A stretch of DNA of 64,000 nt. It comes from Nocardia carnea NBRC 14403 (GTDB taxonomy: Bacteria; Actinomycetota; Actinomycetes; Mycobacteriales; Mycobacteriaceae). This document shows, piece by piece, positions 1 to 9,287 of the stretch. A model generated the notes under the pieces. That model did not search any database. It saw only the letters and a list, made by a program, of their open reading frames with translations, and was not told the DNA's origin. Numbering within the stretch: the stretch's first letter is position 1; every line of letters starts with the position of its first letter. The translations under genes were made by a program, and so were the position numbers. The stretch spans positions 21,936 to 85,935 of the forward strand of contig NZ_BAFV01000121.1 in the NCBI RefSeq assembly GCF_000308515.1, written 5' to 3'.

Positions 1-1
1 T

Positions 2-754
2 ATGGGCGAGGCCTGGTGGGTGCCGGTGGTGCAGTTGCCGGGCGATACGATCGACGGGCACCAGCGCAGCCGCAGCGTCCGGCTGGAACGCACCCGCCCG
101 CGCAGCATCATCGTGAACCGGGCCGGGAAACGGTTCGTCAACGAAGCCGCCGAATACAACTCGATGGCGGGCGCCTTCCACTACCTCGATCCACGCGGCG
201 GCTACGTCAACAATCCCGGCTGGATGGTGTTCGACGCCGAACATCTGCGCCGGTACGGATTCCTGGGCGTGGAACCCGGCGGCGCGGCCCCGGACTGGTT
301 CTGTGAATCGGCCGATCTCGCCGAACTCGGCGCCCGGACCGGTATCGACCCGGAGGGCCTGCAGCACACCGTGGCGGGCTGGAACCGAGCCGTGGCTGCG
401 GGAGCGGATCCCCAGTTCGGCCGCGGCGCCAGCGAATACGACGGCTACTGGGGTGATCCCGATGCCGAAACCGTCGCGGGTCGCACGCTGGGGCCCGTCG
501 ATACCGGCCCGTACTACGCCGTTCCCGTGACGGTCGGTGCCATGGGAACCAAAGGCGGGCCGCGGACCGATCGCGACGCCCGGGTCCGGCATATCGGCGG
601 GGCGGTGATTCCGGGGTTGTACGCGGTCGGCAATGCGATGGCCGGGGTGACCGGCCGCGCCTACGGCGGTGCCGGCGGAACCCTCGGCCCGGGCATGGTT
701 TTCGGGTTCCGGGCCGGATACAACGCGGCCACCGGGGAGTCGGCCAAGTGCTGA
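2..754 (+). CDS. FAD-binding dehydrogenase, KstD/fumarate-reductase-like (5' partial)
   Basis: C-terminal part of a flavoprotein that begins before the window; the visible part is 250 residues. It matches the C-terminal half of the complete dehydrogenase at 4320-6101: both have a WW-P-VQ segment, a V/NGAG-K/E-RF-NEAA segment, and a closing G-LYA-GNA ... GR-Y-GAG-T-GP-M-FG motif, which in the KstD/fumarate reductase family closes the FAD-binding domain. The family dehydrogenates ring ketones (for example 3-oxosteroids) with FAD as acceptor. It is the first of a dense plus-strand catabolic run; the next gene starts 76 bases later. The substrate cannot be told from sequence. Confidence 0.85.
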   Translation: MGEAWWVPVVQLPGDTIDGHQRSRSVRLERTRPRSIIVNRAGKRFVNEAAEYNSMAGAFHYLDPRGGYVNNPGWMVFDAEHLRRYGFLGVEPGGAAPDWFCESADLAELGARTGIDPEGLQHTVAGWNRAVAAGADPQFGRGASEYDGYWGDPDAETVAGRTLGPVDTGPYYAVPVTVGAMGTKGGPRTDRDARVRHIGGAVIPGLYAVGNAMAGVTGRAYGGAGGTLGPGMVFGFRAGYNAATGESAKC

Positions 755-830
755 ACCCGTCCTCGGTGCCGGGCGACACGGCGCGAGGTGCGGGCCGACA
801 GGCGTGGGCGAACGGATAGGGAAGGTAGCA

Positions 831-1709
831 GTGTCGGAATACGAGAGCGTGTGGTGCGATCTGCAGGGGGTCGCGTTCAGCCAGGGATACCTGGATGTGG
901 CGGGAGTGCGGACGCGCTACCTGCACGCCGGTGACCGGAACAAACCGGCATTGGTCTTCCTGCACGGCTCCGGCGGGCACGCCGAGGCCTATATCCGGAA
1001 CCTGGCGGCGCATGCCGGGCATTTCTCGACCTGGTCGATCGATATGCTCGGGCACGGTTACACCGATAAACCCGGGCATCCGCTCGAGGTCGAGCATTAT
1101 GTGCGGCATCTGATCGCATTCCTCGACACCATCGGCGCCCCCCGCGCCCATATCAGCGGGGAATCCCTGGGTGGCTGGGTGGCGGCCCGCGCTGCCTGTG
1201 ACCACCCCGGACGGGTCGACCGGCTGGTCCTCAACACCGCCGGCGGTTCCCAGGCCGATCCCGAGGTCATGGCGCGGATCGTGACCCTGTCCATGGCCGC
1301 GGCCGCCGATCCCACGTGGGAGACGGTGCAGGCCCGTATCAAATGGCTGATGGCGGACAAATCCAAGGATTACGACGATATCGTCGCGAGCCGGCAGCGG
1401 ATCTACCGGCAACCCGGATTCGTCGATGCCATGCGCGACATCATGGCGCTCCAGGATCCGCAGATCCGGGCCCGCAACCTGCTGGGGCCGCGGGAGTACG
1501 GCGCGATCACCGCACCGACGCTGGTGGTGTGGACCAGCGACGACCCCACCGCCGACGTCACCGAAGGTAAACGGATCGCCTCGATGATCCCCGGCGCCCG
1601 GTTCGAAGTGCTGCCGGACTGCGGGCATTGGCCGCAATACGAATCGCCGGCGGCGTTCAACGCCCTTCATCTCGAATTCCTGCTGGGTGGTGGATATGGA
1701 AACCGGTAA
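831..1709 (+). CDS. Alpha/beta hydrolase, MhpC-like meta-cleavage product hydrolase
   Basis: 292-residue alpha/beta-fold hydrolase. The GTG at 831 is chosen because GGGAAGG lies just upstream and the fold begins about 25 residues later; a longer upstream reading overlaps the preceding dehydrogenase gene. Oxyanion HGSGG is at about 45-49, the nucleophile elbow G-E-S-L-G-G has Ser112, the acid is probably Asp237 or Asp238, and the catalytic His266 lies in CGHWPQ. With the mhpA- and mhpB-like genes directly downstream, it probably hydrolyses the C-C bond of the ring-cleaved dienoate, the MhpC step. Family assignment is firm; the exact substrate is inferred from context. Its 3' end overlaps the next gene by 14-23 bases depending on that gene's start. 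Confidence 0.82.
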   Translation: MSEYESVWCDLQGVAFSQGYLDVAGVRTRYLHAGDRNKPALVFLHGSGGHAEAYIRNLAAHAGHFSTWSIDMLGHGYTDKPGHPLEVEHYVRHLIAFLDTIGAPRAHISGESLGGWVAARAACDHPGRVDRLVLNTAGGSQADPEVMARIVTLSMAAAADPTWETVQARIKWLMADKSKDYDDIVASRQRIYRQPGFVDAMRDIMALQDPQIRARNLLGPREYGAITAPTLVVWTSDDPTADVTEGKRIASMIPGARFEVLPDCGHWPQYESPAAFNALHLEFLLGGGYGNR

Positions 1710-3366
1710 CGGCGGCACCCCCGCCCGCTACGACGTTCTCGTCGTCGGCGCGGGCCCGGTCGGGCTGACCATCTGCAATATGCTGGGCCGCTACGGTGTG
1801 CGGACCCTGCTGGTGGAGGAGCGGCCCGCCCTCATCGACTATCCGCGCGGTGTCGGTATCGACGACGAATCGCTGCGCACCCTGCAATCCACCGGTCTGG
1901 TGGAGCAGATCCTGCCGCATACCAACCCGAACCAGATCATGCGGTTCGTCGACGGTGACCGGCGGCTGCTGGCCGAGATCGCGCCCACCGACCAGCAGTT
2001 CGGGTGGCCCAAACGCAGCGGTTTCATCCAGCCGCTGGTCGATGCCGAACTGCTGCGCGGGCTGGACCGGTACGACTGCGTCGATATCCGCTGGGCCACC
2101 GCGATGACCGACTGCCACGACACCGGCGACGAGGTCCGGGTGCGGCTGGATACCGCCGACGGGCCGGAAACGGTTCACGCCCGTTATGTGGTGGGCAGTG
2201 ACGGCGGGCGCAGCGCCACCCGGCACACCATGAGCGTGAGTTTCGAGGGCACCACATCCTCGACCCGCTGGCTCGTGGTCGATATCGACGGTGATCCGCT
2301 CGGCCATCCGAACGTCGAGGTCGGGGCGGATCCGGTGCGGCCGAATGTATCCATTTCGCTGGCGCACGGGGTCCGGCGGTTCGAATTCCTGCTGCATCCC
2401 GGCGAAACCGATGAAGACGCCGAAACCCCGGAATTCCTGGCCCGGCTGCTCGAACCGTTCGTCCCGTACCCGGAGCGGCTGGATGTGATCCGGCGGCGGG
2501 TCTACACCCATCACTCCCGCATCGCCGGTGAATTCCGGAAGGGCCGGTTACTGCTGGCGGGGGATGCCGCGCACCTGATGCCGGTCTGGCAGGGGCAGGG
2601 TTACAACAGCGGGATCCGGGATGCGGCGAACCTGGGCTGGAAGCTCGCGGCCGTGGCCTCCGGGCTGGCCGGGGATGCCCTGCTCGACAGTTACGACCAG
2701 GAGCGGCGGAAACACGCACGCGCGATGATCGACCTGTCGACCATGGTCGGGCGGGTCATCTCACCGACGAATGAGCGGGTCGCTGCGGTGCGGGATGTGG
2801 CGGTGCGTGCGCTGGCCGCGGTACCGCCATTGAAACGTTACGTCCTGGGGATGCGGTTCAAACCCATGCCGCGCTACGACCGTGGCGCGGTGGTGCACGG
2901 CTGGTCCCGGTCGCCGAATTCGGCGGTCGGCACCCTGTTCGTCCAGCCGCGGGTCGCCACCCGGACCCGGCCCGATGTACTGCTGGACGAAACGCTCGGC
3001 CCCTGGTTCGCCGTGCTGTGCTGGAACAATCAGCCGCGGAAAGTGCTGGGGGATATCGAGTTCGCGCGCTGGAAAGCGCTGGGCGCCCGGTTCGTGGAGG
3101 CCCGGCCGGCGACTCAACTGCACTGGACCGGCCACGACGACCCCGATGTGCTCGTGGTCGGCGATCACACCGGCGTCCTGAAGAAATGGTTCGACGGGCA
3201 GCTCGATTCGGTGCTGTTCCTGCGGCCGGACCGGTTCGTGGCCGGTGCCTGTATCGCCCAGCATGCCCCTGAACTCGGTGCGGCACTGCGGGACACGCTC
3301 ACCCTGACTCCGGGAGGTACCGATGCCGCTGGCCGTATGCTGCGTCTCGCACAGCCCGCTCCTTGA
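1687..3366 (+). CDS. mhpA: FAD-dependent aromatic hydroxylase, MhpA-like
   Basis: 559-residue class A flavoprotein monooxygenase, close to the length of 3-(3-hydroxyphenyl)propionate hydroxylase. The N-terminal FAD dinucleotide motif G-A-G-P-V-G is at about 21-26, a second FAD motif G-D-A-A-H-L-M-P is near residue 291, and the following GQG-N-GIRDA-NL-WKLA helix is typical of MhpA. In MhpA, NAD(P)H and O2 convert a 3-hydroxyphenylpropanoid to the 2,3-catechol. The gene overlaps the upstream hydrolase and the downstream dioxygenase, so they are probably translationally coupled. The GTG at 1687 or the ATG at 1696 could be the start. The mhpA symbol rests on similarity and on the adjacent mhpB; the true substrate may be bulkier. 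Confidence 0.82.
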   Translation: MVDMETGNGGTPARYDVLVVGAGPVGLTICNMLGRYGVRTLLVEERPALIDYPRGVGIDDESLRTLQSTGLVEQILPHTNPNQIMRFVDGDRRLLAEIAPTDQQFGWPKRSGFIQPLVDAELLRGLDRYDCVDIRWATAMTDCHDTGDEVRVRLDTADGPETVHARYVVGSDGGRSATRHTMSVSFEGTTSSTRWLVVDIDGDPLGHPNVEVGADPVRPNVSISLAHGVRRFEFLLHPGETDEDAETPEFLARLLEPFVPYPERLDVIRRRVYTHHSRIAGEFRKGRLLLAGDAAHLMPVWQGQGYNSGIRDAANLGWKLAAVASGLAGDALLDSYDQERRKHARAMIDLSTMVGRVISPTNERVAAVRDVAVRALAAVPPLKRYVLGMRFKPMPRYDRGAVVHGWSRSPNSAVGTLFVQPRVATRTRPDVLLDETLGPWFAVLCWNNQPRKVLGDIEFARWKALGARFVEARPATQLHWTGHDDPDVLVVGDHTGVLKKWFDGQLDSVLFLRPDRFVAGACIAQHAPELGAALRDTLTLTPGGTDAAGRMLRLAQPAP

Positions 3367-4270
3367 ACTCCCGGGCCCGGGCCGGGAACTGCTCAGCGAG
3401 ATCGGTGGGGCCCTCGATCAGGCCCGGGAATTCGTGCAGAACTTCGATCCCGAACTGGTGGTGCTGTTCGCCCCGGACCACTACAACGGGTTCTTCTACA
3501 AACTGATGCCGCCGTTCTGCCTGGGCACCGCGGCGGCCGGCGTCGGGGATTACGGCACCCACTCCGGTCCGCTCGACGTTCCCGAGGGACAGGCGCTGGC
3601 GCTGGCCGAGGCGCTGCTCGACGCCGGAATCGATATCGCCACCTCGGCGGAGATGTCGGTCGATCACGGCACCGTGCAACCGCTGCAGCAGCTGTTCGGA
3701 GACGCCACCGCCCGGCCGGTTATCCCGATCTTCCTGAACTCGGTCGCGACACCGCTCGGCCCGCTGCGCCGGGTGCGGGCTCTCGGGACCGCGGTCGGGC
3801 AGCATCTCGCGACCCTCGGGAAACGGGTACTGGTACTCGGCTCCGGAGGACTGTCGCATGATCCGCCGGTTCCGCAGCGCGCCACCGCGCCGCCACCGGT
3901 GCTGGAGCGGATCGTGCACGGCCGGCCGATGACCACCGAACAGCGTCAGGCCCGGCAGAGCGCGGTGATGGCGGCCGCAGCAGAATTCGCGGCCGGGGAC
4001 GGGCCGCTGCAACCGCTCAATCCGGACTGGGATCAGGAATTCCTCGACCTGGTCGATACCGGGCGGCTGTCGGCCGTCGACAGCTGGACCAACAGCGAGA
4101 TCACGCGTACCGCCGGTAATTCCGCGCACGAGGTCCGGACGTGGGTGGCGGCGTTCTCCGCCCTCGCGGCGCAGGGCCCGTATCGGACCACTGTCCGCTA
4201 CTACCGGCCCTCGCCCGAACTGATCGCCGGATTCGCCATCCGCACCGCGCGTCCGGCCGACCCCGGGTAG
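3323..4270 (+). CDS. mhpB: 2,3-dihydroxyphenylpropionate 1,2-dioxygenase (class III extradiol)
   Basis: 315 residues, essentially the length of E. coli MhpB (314). The sequence aligns almost end to end: CxSHSPL at the N terminus, ELVVLFAPDHYNGFF near 44, the VDHG segment with His115 and the GSGGLSH segment with His179. His115 and His179 are the proposed acid/base residues of E. coli MhpB and fall at the same positions. The closing THE-TWVAAF-A ... RYYRP-PE-IAGF block is also retained. The enzyme uses Fe(II) and O2 for meta cleavage of a catechol. It overlaps the mhpA-like gene by 44 bases, with GGAGG just upstream of the ATG. It is the best-supported named gene in the window. Confidence 0.93.
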   Translation: MPLAVCCVSHSPLLELPGPGRELLSEIGGALDQAREFVQNFDPELVVLFAPDHYNGFFYKLMPPFCLGTAAAGVGDYGTHSGPLDVPEGQALALAEALLDAGIDIATSAEMSVDHGTVQPLQQLFGDATARPVIPIFLNSVATPLGPLRRVRALGTAVGQHLATLGKRVLVLGSGGLSHDPPVPQRATAPPPVLERIVHGRPMTTEQRQARQSAVMAAAAEFAAGDGPLQPLNPDWDQEFLDLVDTGRLSAVDSWTNSEITRTAGNSAHEVRTWVAAFSALAAQGPYRTTVRYYRPSPELIAGFAIRTARPADPG

Positions 4271-4319
4271 CCCGCCGCCGGCACCCCGCATCGACCACCC
4301 GACGAAAGGTAAGAACATC

Positions 4320-6101
4320 GTGACCACGGAGGAACCGGAGATCGCCGGCGCCGAGGATTCCGGCGCCGGCTACGACGAAACCGTCGATGTGCTGGTGGTC
4401 GGGTCCGGCGGCGGGGGGATGTCGGCCGCCCTGAAGGCCGACGCCGAGGGGCTCGAGGTTGTGATCGTCGAGAAGGGCGCGAAATACGGTGGCTCCACCG
4501 CGCTCTCCGGCGGCGGTATCTGGGTGCCGAACGCGCCCGCCCAGCGGCGGGCCGATTTCGCACTGGACCCGGACGAGGTCGTCGAATACCTGAAGACGAT
4601 CACCGGGGGACTGGTCACCGAACAGCGCCTGCGGATGTATGTCGAGAAGGCCCCGGAAATGATGGCCTTCCTCGAAGAGTGCAGCGACTGGATGCAATTC
4701 ATCTGGAAACCCGGATATGCCGATTACTACCCGGAACTCGAAGGTGGCTCCGGACAGGGCAGCACTATCAACGTCCCGCCGATAGACACCCGTGCGCTGG
4801 GGCCCGAGGAAAACGAACTGCTCGAACCACTCGCCCTGGCGCCCAAGGGTATCTGGCTGGGTCCCATGGATCTGCGGCTGTTCTATCAGGTGCGGCAGAA
4901 CTGGCGCGGTAAAGCGGTGCTGCTGAAACTGATCTGGCGGATGGTGCGCGCCCGGGTGTTCGGCGATCGGATCGTCACCATCGGGCAGTCGCTGGTCGCC
5001 CGCCTGCGGCTCGCACTGAAAGAGCGCGATATCCGGCTCTGGCTCAATGCGCCGATGCAATCGCTGCTCACCGACCCGGACGGCCGGGTAACCGGCGCGG
5101 TGGTCGAACGGGACGGTGCGCAGATCCGGATCCGGGCCCGCCGCGGCGTGATCCTGGCGACCGGCGGCTTCGAACGCGATATGGACCGGCGGCGCGCGGA
5201 ACTGCCGGAGGTCGATACCGATTGGAGCTTCGGTAACCCGCTGAACGTCGGCGACGGTATCCGCGCCGGAGAGAAAGTCGGTGCCGCCACCGATCTGATG
5301 GACGAATCGTGGTGGTTCCCGGCCGTGCAATGGCCGGACGGCCGGATGCAGTTCATGCTCAACGAACGGATGATGCCCGCCCAGTTCATCGTCAACGGTG
5401 CGGGCGAGCGGTTCATCAACGAAGCCGCACCCTATATGGACTTCGGGCACGCCATGATCGAAGGCCAGCGGGCCGGCACCACCCATATCCCGTGCTGGCT
5501 GATCACCGATGCGCGGTCCTGGCGCCGGTATGTGATCTGCGGGCATCTGCCGATCCCCAAGGTGCCGTTCGCGCCGGTCCCGACCGGTGGCAAGGTCCCG
5601 CGGGCCTGGCTGGAATCGGGGGTGGTGGTCGAAGCGGGATCCTGGGACGAGCTCGCCCGCAGGATCGATGTGCCCGCCGACGCGCTGAAAGCGACCGCGG
5701 AGCGGTTCGGCGAACTGGCCCGCAAGGGGCACGACGACGATTTCGGGCGCGGCGACAGCGTCTACGACAACTACTACGGCGACCCCACCCTGCCGAACCC
5801 GAACCTGTATCCGATCGGCAAACCGCCCTACTACGCGTTCCGGATCGTGCTCGGCGATCTGGGCACCTCGGGCGGGCTGTGCACCGACGAATACGCCCGG
5901 GTGCTGCGCGCCGACGACACGGTGATCGACGGCCTGTACGCGACCGGGAACGCCTCGGCGGCGGTCATGGGCCGCAGTTACGCCGGCGCGGGGGCCACCA
6001 TCGGGCCCGCCATGACCTTCGGATACATCGCCGCGCAGCACTGCGCGCAGCGGGCGGCATCCGAAGCAGAAACGATCGAATCCACCGGAGGTAATCGATG
6101 A
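4320..6101 (+). CDS. FAD-binding dehydrogenase, 3-oxosteroid 1-dehydrogenase-like
   Basis: 593-residue flavoprotein of the KstD/fumarate reductase family. The FAD-binding glycine run G-S-G-G-G-G is at about 28-33, then EK-A-YGGST-LSGGG-WVP near 55-75, typical of this family. The C-terminal FAD-closing block GLYA-GN-SA-VMGRSYAGAGATIGPAMTFGY is complete. The start is GTG 4320, preceded by AAAGGTAAGAA; the gap from mhpB is 49 bases. It is a full-length paralogue of the truncated gene at the left edge, so the operon carries at least two such dehydrogenases. Expected chemistry is 1,2-dehydrogenation next to a ring ketone; the substrate is unknown. Confidence 0.83.
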   Translation: MTTEEPEIAGAEDSGAGYDETVDVLVVGSGGGGMSAALKADAEGLEVVIVEKGAKYGGSTALSGGGIWVPNAPAQRRADFALDPDEVVEYLKTITGGLVTEQRLRMYVEKAPEMMAFLEECSDWMQFIWKPGYADYYPELEGGSGQGSTINVPPIDTRALGPEENELLEPLALAPKGIWLGPMDLRLFYQVRQNWRGKAVLLKLIWRMVRARVFGDRIVTIGQSLVARLRLALKERDIRLWLNAPMQSLLTDPDGRVTGAVVERDGAQIRIRARRGVILATGGFERDMDRRRAELPEVDTDWSFGNPLNVGDGIRAGEKVGAATDLMDESWWFPAVQWPDGRMQFMLNERMMPAQFIVNGAGERFINEAAPYMDFGHAMIEGQRAGTTHIPCWLITDARSWRRYVICGHLPIPKVPFAPVPTGGKVPRAWLESGVVVEAGSWDELARRIDVPADALKATAERFGELARKGHDDDFGRGDSVYDNYYGDPTLPNPNLYPIGKPPYYAFRIVLGDLGTSGGLCTDEYARVLRADDTVIDGLYATGNASAAVMGRSYAGAGATIGPAMTFGYIAAQHCAQRAASEAETIESTGGNR

Positions 6102-7399
6102 AAATATCCCTCTTCTACGAGTTCGCGCTGCCGCGGCCGTGGACCGACGACGACGAATTCCAGATGTTCCAGGACGGGCTGGACGAAGTAGAGGCGGCGG
6201 ATAAAGCCGGGTTCTCCACGGTCTGGCTCACGGAGCACCACTTCCTGGAGGAGTACTGCCACGCCACCGCGCCCGAGATGTTCCTCGCCGCGGCCAGCCA
6301 GCGGACGAAGAACATCCGGCTCGGTTTCGGTGTCATGCATCTGCCGCCGGGAATCAACCATCCCGCCCGCGCCGCGGAACGCGTGGCGACCCTGGATCAT
6401 CTGTCCGGCGGCCGGGTGGAATTCGGTACCGGCGAATCGTCGTCGGTGGCCGAGCTCGGCGGGTTCGATATCGACCCGGCGGATAAGCGCGCCCAGTGGG
6501 AGGAAGCCCTCGAGGTCACCGTCCGCGCGATGACCGAGACCCCGTTCAGCGGGTTCAAGGGCGAACACATCTCCATGCCGCCCCGCAATATCATTCCGAA
6601 ACCGCGGCAGACCCCGCACCCACCGCTGTGGGTGGCCTGCACCCGGCCGTCGTCGGTGCAGATGGCAGCTCAGAAAGGTATCGGCGCACTGAGTTTCGCC
6701 TACACCGGCCCGGAGGCGCTCGGTGAACGCGTGCGCGGTTACTACGAAGAATTCGAGAACGCGGCCGCGCCCTCGGTACCGCAGATGAACCCGAATATCC
6801 TGGCCATCGGCGGTGACCTGTCGATGATGGTCGCCAAGACCGACGACGAAGCGGTCAAACGCCTCGGCCTGGGCGGCGGGTTCTTCTCGTTCGGCATCAT
6901 GCACTACTACATGACCGGTATGCACACTCCCGGCCGCACCGGCGTATGGGACAGCTACCTGGACGCGGTGAAGGAAGACGAAACCCTCGCTTACGGTCCC
7001 GGCCGCGGTGCCATCGGTGGCCCGGAGACGGTCCGCGAATTCCTGCGCGGTTACGAGCAGAGCGGGGTCGACGAGATCATCCTGCTGCTGAATCCGCGCA
7101 GCCATGAAGGAACCATGGAATCCATCGAGATCATGGGCTCCGAGATCCTGCCGGAGTTCATCGAACGCGATGAGGTGGCCCGCGCGGAGAAAGCCAAACG
7201 GCTCGAGCCCGTCCTGGAGAAGGCCGAAGCGCGACGGCGGCCCTGGGCAGTGCCGGAATTCGACGAGAGCTATTCGATCGGCGGCCTGCCGACCGGCCGC
7301 GGCGGCAAATTCACCGCCAGCGAGATCCCCGAGGCCATGGCCGAGATCAACGAAGGCCGGGTGAAGGCCGCGCAGGCCCTGAAGGACCAGCAGAGCTGA
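6098..7399 (+). CDS. LLM-class flavin-dependent oxidoreductase (luciferase-like)
   Basis: 433-residue luciferase-like monooxygenase. The N-terminal beta strand KISLFYEFALPRPW and the WLTEHHF motif (about 43-49) are characteristic of the alkanal monooxygenase branch. LDHLSGGRVEFGTG follows near 100-115. ATGA overlap with the upstream dehydrogenase indicates translational coupling. Family members use FMNH2 or F420H2, and a separate FMN reductase gene lies downstream at 9288, which fits a two-component FMN monooxygenase. The C-terminal roughly 80 charged residues extend beyond the usual barrel. The substrate is unknown; its position suggests oxygenation of an intermediate of the same pathway. 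Confidence 0.85.
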   Translation: MKISLFYEFALPRPWTDDDEFQMFQDGLDEVEAADKAGFSTVWLTEHHFLEEYCHATAPEMFLAAASQRTKNIRLGFGVMHLPPGINHPARAAERVATLDHLSGGRVEFGTGESSSVAELGGFDIDPADKRAQWEEALEVTVRAMTETPFSGFKGEHISMPPRNIIPKPRQTPHPPLWVACTRPSSVQMAAQKGIGALSFAYTGPEALGERVRGYYEEFENAAAPSVPQMNPNILAIGGDLSMMVAKTDDEAVKRLGLGGGFFSFGIMHYYMTGMHTPGRTGVWDSYLDAVKEDETLAYGPGRGAIGGPETVREFLRGYEQSGVDEIILLLNPRSHEGTMESIEIMGSEILPEFIERDEVARAEKAKRLEPVLEKAEARRRPWAVPEFDESYSIGGLPTGRGGKFTASEIPEAMAEINEGRVKAAQALKDQQS

Positions 7400-7423
7400 G
7401 CGGCAGCAGCGGGAGAGGAGAGT

Positions 7424-8266
7424 GTGGTGCCCGAGGTGGACTCGATCGGCCGGCGGTGGCGTTACGACGGTAAACGGGTGGTGGTGACCGGCTGCGCCTC
7501 CGGTATCGGTGCCTGCCTGGTGACGCAGTTGCGGGATCTCGGCGCCGAGATCGTCGGACTCGACCGGTTGCGCCCGGGCACCGAACTCGACGAGTTCCAC
7601 GAGATGGATCAGGCGGATCCGTCGTCCATCGACCGCGCCGTGGGCAAGATCGGGACCGAGGTCGACGTCCTGTTCAATATCGCCGGCGTCTCCTCGGGTA
7701 TCGGCGACCCGCTGCGCGTGGCCACCATCAATTTTCTCGGGATGCGGCATGTCACCGAAGCGCTCGTCCCGCATATGGCACCGGGTTCGGCGGTGGTCAG
7801 TGTCTCCTCGCTGGCCGCTTCCGGATACCTGGAGAACCGCTGGGCGGTCAACGGATTGCTGGAAACCACCTCGATGGAGGAGGGAATCGCCTGGTGTACC
7901 GCGAATCCCGAGGCCATCGCGGACGGCGGCTACCGGCTGTCCAAGGAAGCGATCATCCTCTACACCGTGCGCAGATCGGTGGAGCTCGCACGCCGCGGTA
8001 TCCGGATGAACTGCACCGGCCCCGGCGTCACCGAAACCCCCATCCTGGACCAGCTGCGTTCGGCATACGGCCAGGACTATCTCGACGGGATCCCCAAACC
8101 GCTGGGCCGGTCCGCCGATCCCGTCGAACAGGCGTCCGCACTGCTGTTCCTGGGCAGCCGCGCCGCCGGATACATCACCGGCCAAGTGCTGTGGGTCGAC
8201 GGCGGCAACCTCGCCGCGCGCCTGGCCGGCGAACTGGCCGGCCCGCCCCCGGGCGAGCGGAAATAG
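7424..8266 (+). CDS. SDR family oxidoreductase (coniferyl-alcohol-dehydrogenase-like)
   Basis: 280-residue short-chain dehydrogenase. The Rossmann motif T-G-C-A-S-G-I-G is at about 22-29, the catalytic pair is Tyr170 and Lys174 (YRLSK), and a serine cluster VSVSSLA at about 126-132 supplies the third catalytic residue. A 35-residue insertion between the serine strand and the Tyr helix, containing ETTSMEEGIAWC, resembles SDRs annotated as coniferyl alcohol dehydrogenases. A GTG start with a GGGAGAGGAG ribosome-binding site 24 bases after the preceding gene fits the operon. It probably oxidises or reduces an alcohol/ketone of the aromatic pathway with NAD(P). Confidence 0.8.
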   Translation: MVPEVDSIGRRWRYDGKRVVVTGCASGIGACLVTQLRDLGAEIVGLDRLRPGTELDEFHEMDQADPSSIDRAVGKIGTEVDVLFNIAGVSSGIGDPLRVATINFLGMRHVTEALVPHMAPGSAVVSVSSLAASGYLENRWAVNGLLETTSMEEGIAWCTANPEAIADGGYRLSKEAIILYTVRRSVELARRGIRMNCTGPGVTETPILDQLRSAYGQDYLDGIPKPLGRSADPVEQASALLFLGSRAAGYITGQVLWVDGGNLAARLAGELAGPPPGERK

Positions 8267-8287
8267 GCAGCTGGAAGGAAAATCGAC

Positions 8288-9277
8288 GTGGCAACTCTGA
8301 CCGATTTCTACAAACTCGGTGACACCGTGCGCAACTGGGGTCGCTGGGGCGCCGACGACGAACTCGGCACACTGAACTTCATCACACCGCAGAAGATCGC
8401 CGCCGCGGCCGGACTGGTCCGGCACGGAAAAGTGTTCCCGCTGGGCATCGACTTCGGTTCCAACGGCCCGCAGGGCGCCTTCAAATTCCGGGCCAATCCC
8501 ACCCACGTGATGACCGTCGACGGCGGCGACGCCCAAACGCTGACCGAATACGGCCCGAAATGGCTGCAGAATTCGGTGGCCGGCGAACTGGCCGGATTCT
8601 TCGCCGACAATCCGTTCCGGTTCAACGACGATATGCTCATCATGCCGTTGCAGGCCGCCACCCAGTGGGACGCCTTCTCCCACGTCTACTACGACGAGAA
8701 GCTCTACAACGGTTTCCCGGCCGATTCGGTCACCAGTATGGGCGCCTTCCACTGCGGTATCGAAAAGGTCGACAGCAAAGGGATCACCAGCCGCGGTGTC
8801 CTGTTGGACCTGGTGAAGTACCGTGGCGCGGACACTTTCCTCGAGGTCGGCGAACCGATCACCGGCGACGAACTCGACGAATGCGCGAAACGTCAGGGCG
8901 TGACCATCGAATCCGGCGATATCGTGCTGGTCCGCACCGGCTGGTGGAACCGTTTCCTCGAAGCCGGTGACGGTTCCGAACCCTATTCGGGCCTCGACTG
9001 GACCTGTGCCAAATGGCTGCACGACCACGAGATCGCGGCCGTGGCCGCCGATAATCTCATGGTCGAGAATCCGATATCGGGGGTCGAGGGCACATTCCTG
9101 CCGATGCATATGCTGTGCCTTCGCGATATGGGCCTGATGCTCGGCGAATACTGGGATTTCACCGCCCTGGCCGCCGATTGCGCCGCCGACGGCGTCTACG
9201 AATTCCAGCTCATCGCCCCGCCGCTGCGCGTGGTGGGCGCGGTCGGTTCACCGATCAACCCCATCGCCATCAAGTAG
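8288..9277 (+). CDS. Cyclase-family metal-dependent hydrolase (kynurenine-formamidase fold)
   Basis: 329 residues. NWGRWGADDELGTLN at the N terminus, WDAFSHVYYDEKLYNG near 135, RGVLLD near 175 and the GDIVLVRTGWW strand near 215 are the signature blocks of the actinobacterial cyclase family. This family shares its fold with kynurenine formamidase and often hydrolyses cyclic or amide substrates. The usual HxGTHxD metal motif is replaced by the W-D-A-x-S-H form common in this subgroup. It follows the SDR by 21 bases. In catabolic clusters such genes may open lactones or hydrolyse ring-cleavage products; that role is inference. Confidence 0.8.
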   Translation: MATLTDFYKLGDTVRNWGRWGADDELGTLNFITPQKIAAAAGLVRHGKVFPLGIDFGSNGPQGAFKFRANPTHVMTVDGGDAQTLTEYGPKWLQNSVAGELAGFFADNPFRFNDDMLIMPLQAATQWDAFSHVYYDEKLYNGFPADSVTSMGAFHCGIEKVDSKGITSRGVLLDLVKYRGADTFLEVGEPITGDELDECAKRQGVTIESGDIVLVRTGWWNRFLEAGDGSEPYSGLDWTCAKWLHDHEIAAVAADNLMVENPISGVEGTFLPMHMLCLRDMGLMLGEYWDFTALAADCAADGVYEFQLIAPPLRVVGAVGSPINPIAIK

Positions 9278-9287
9278 GAGACCGGCT

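Noticed and set aside
5978..9109. 1043-residue open frame on the minus strand
   Set aside because: It lies opposite the luciferase-like, SDR and cyclase genes, which have clear family motifs. Long antisense frames are expected in GC-rich coding DNA, and its translation shows no recognisable fold.
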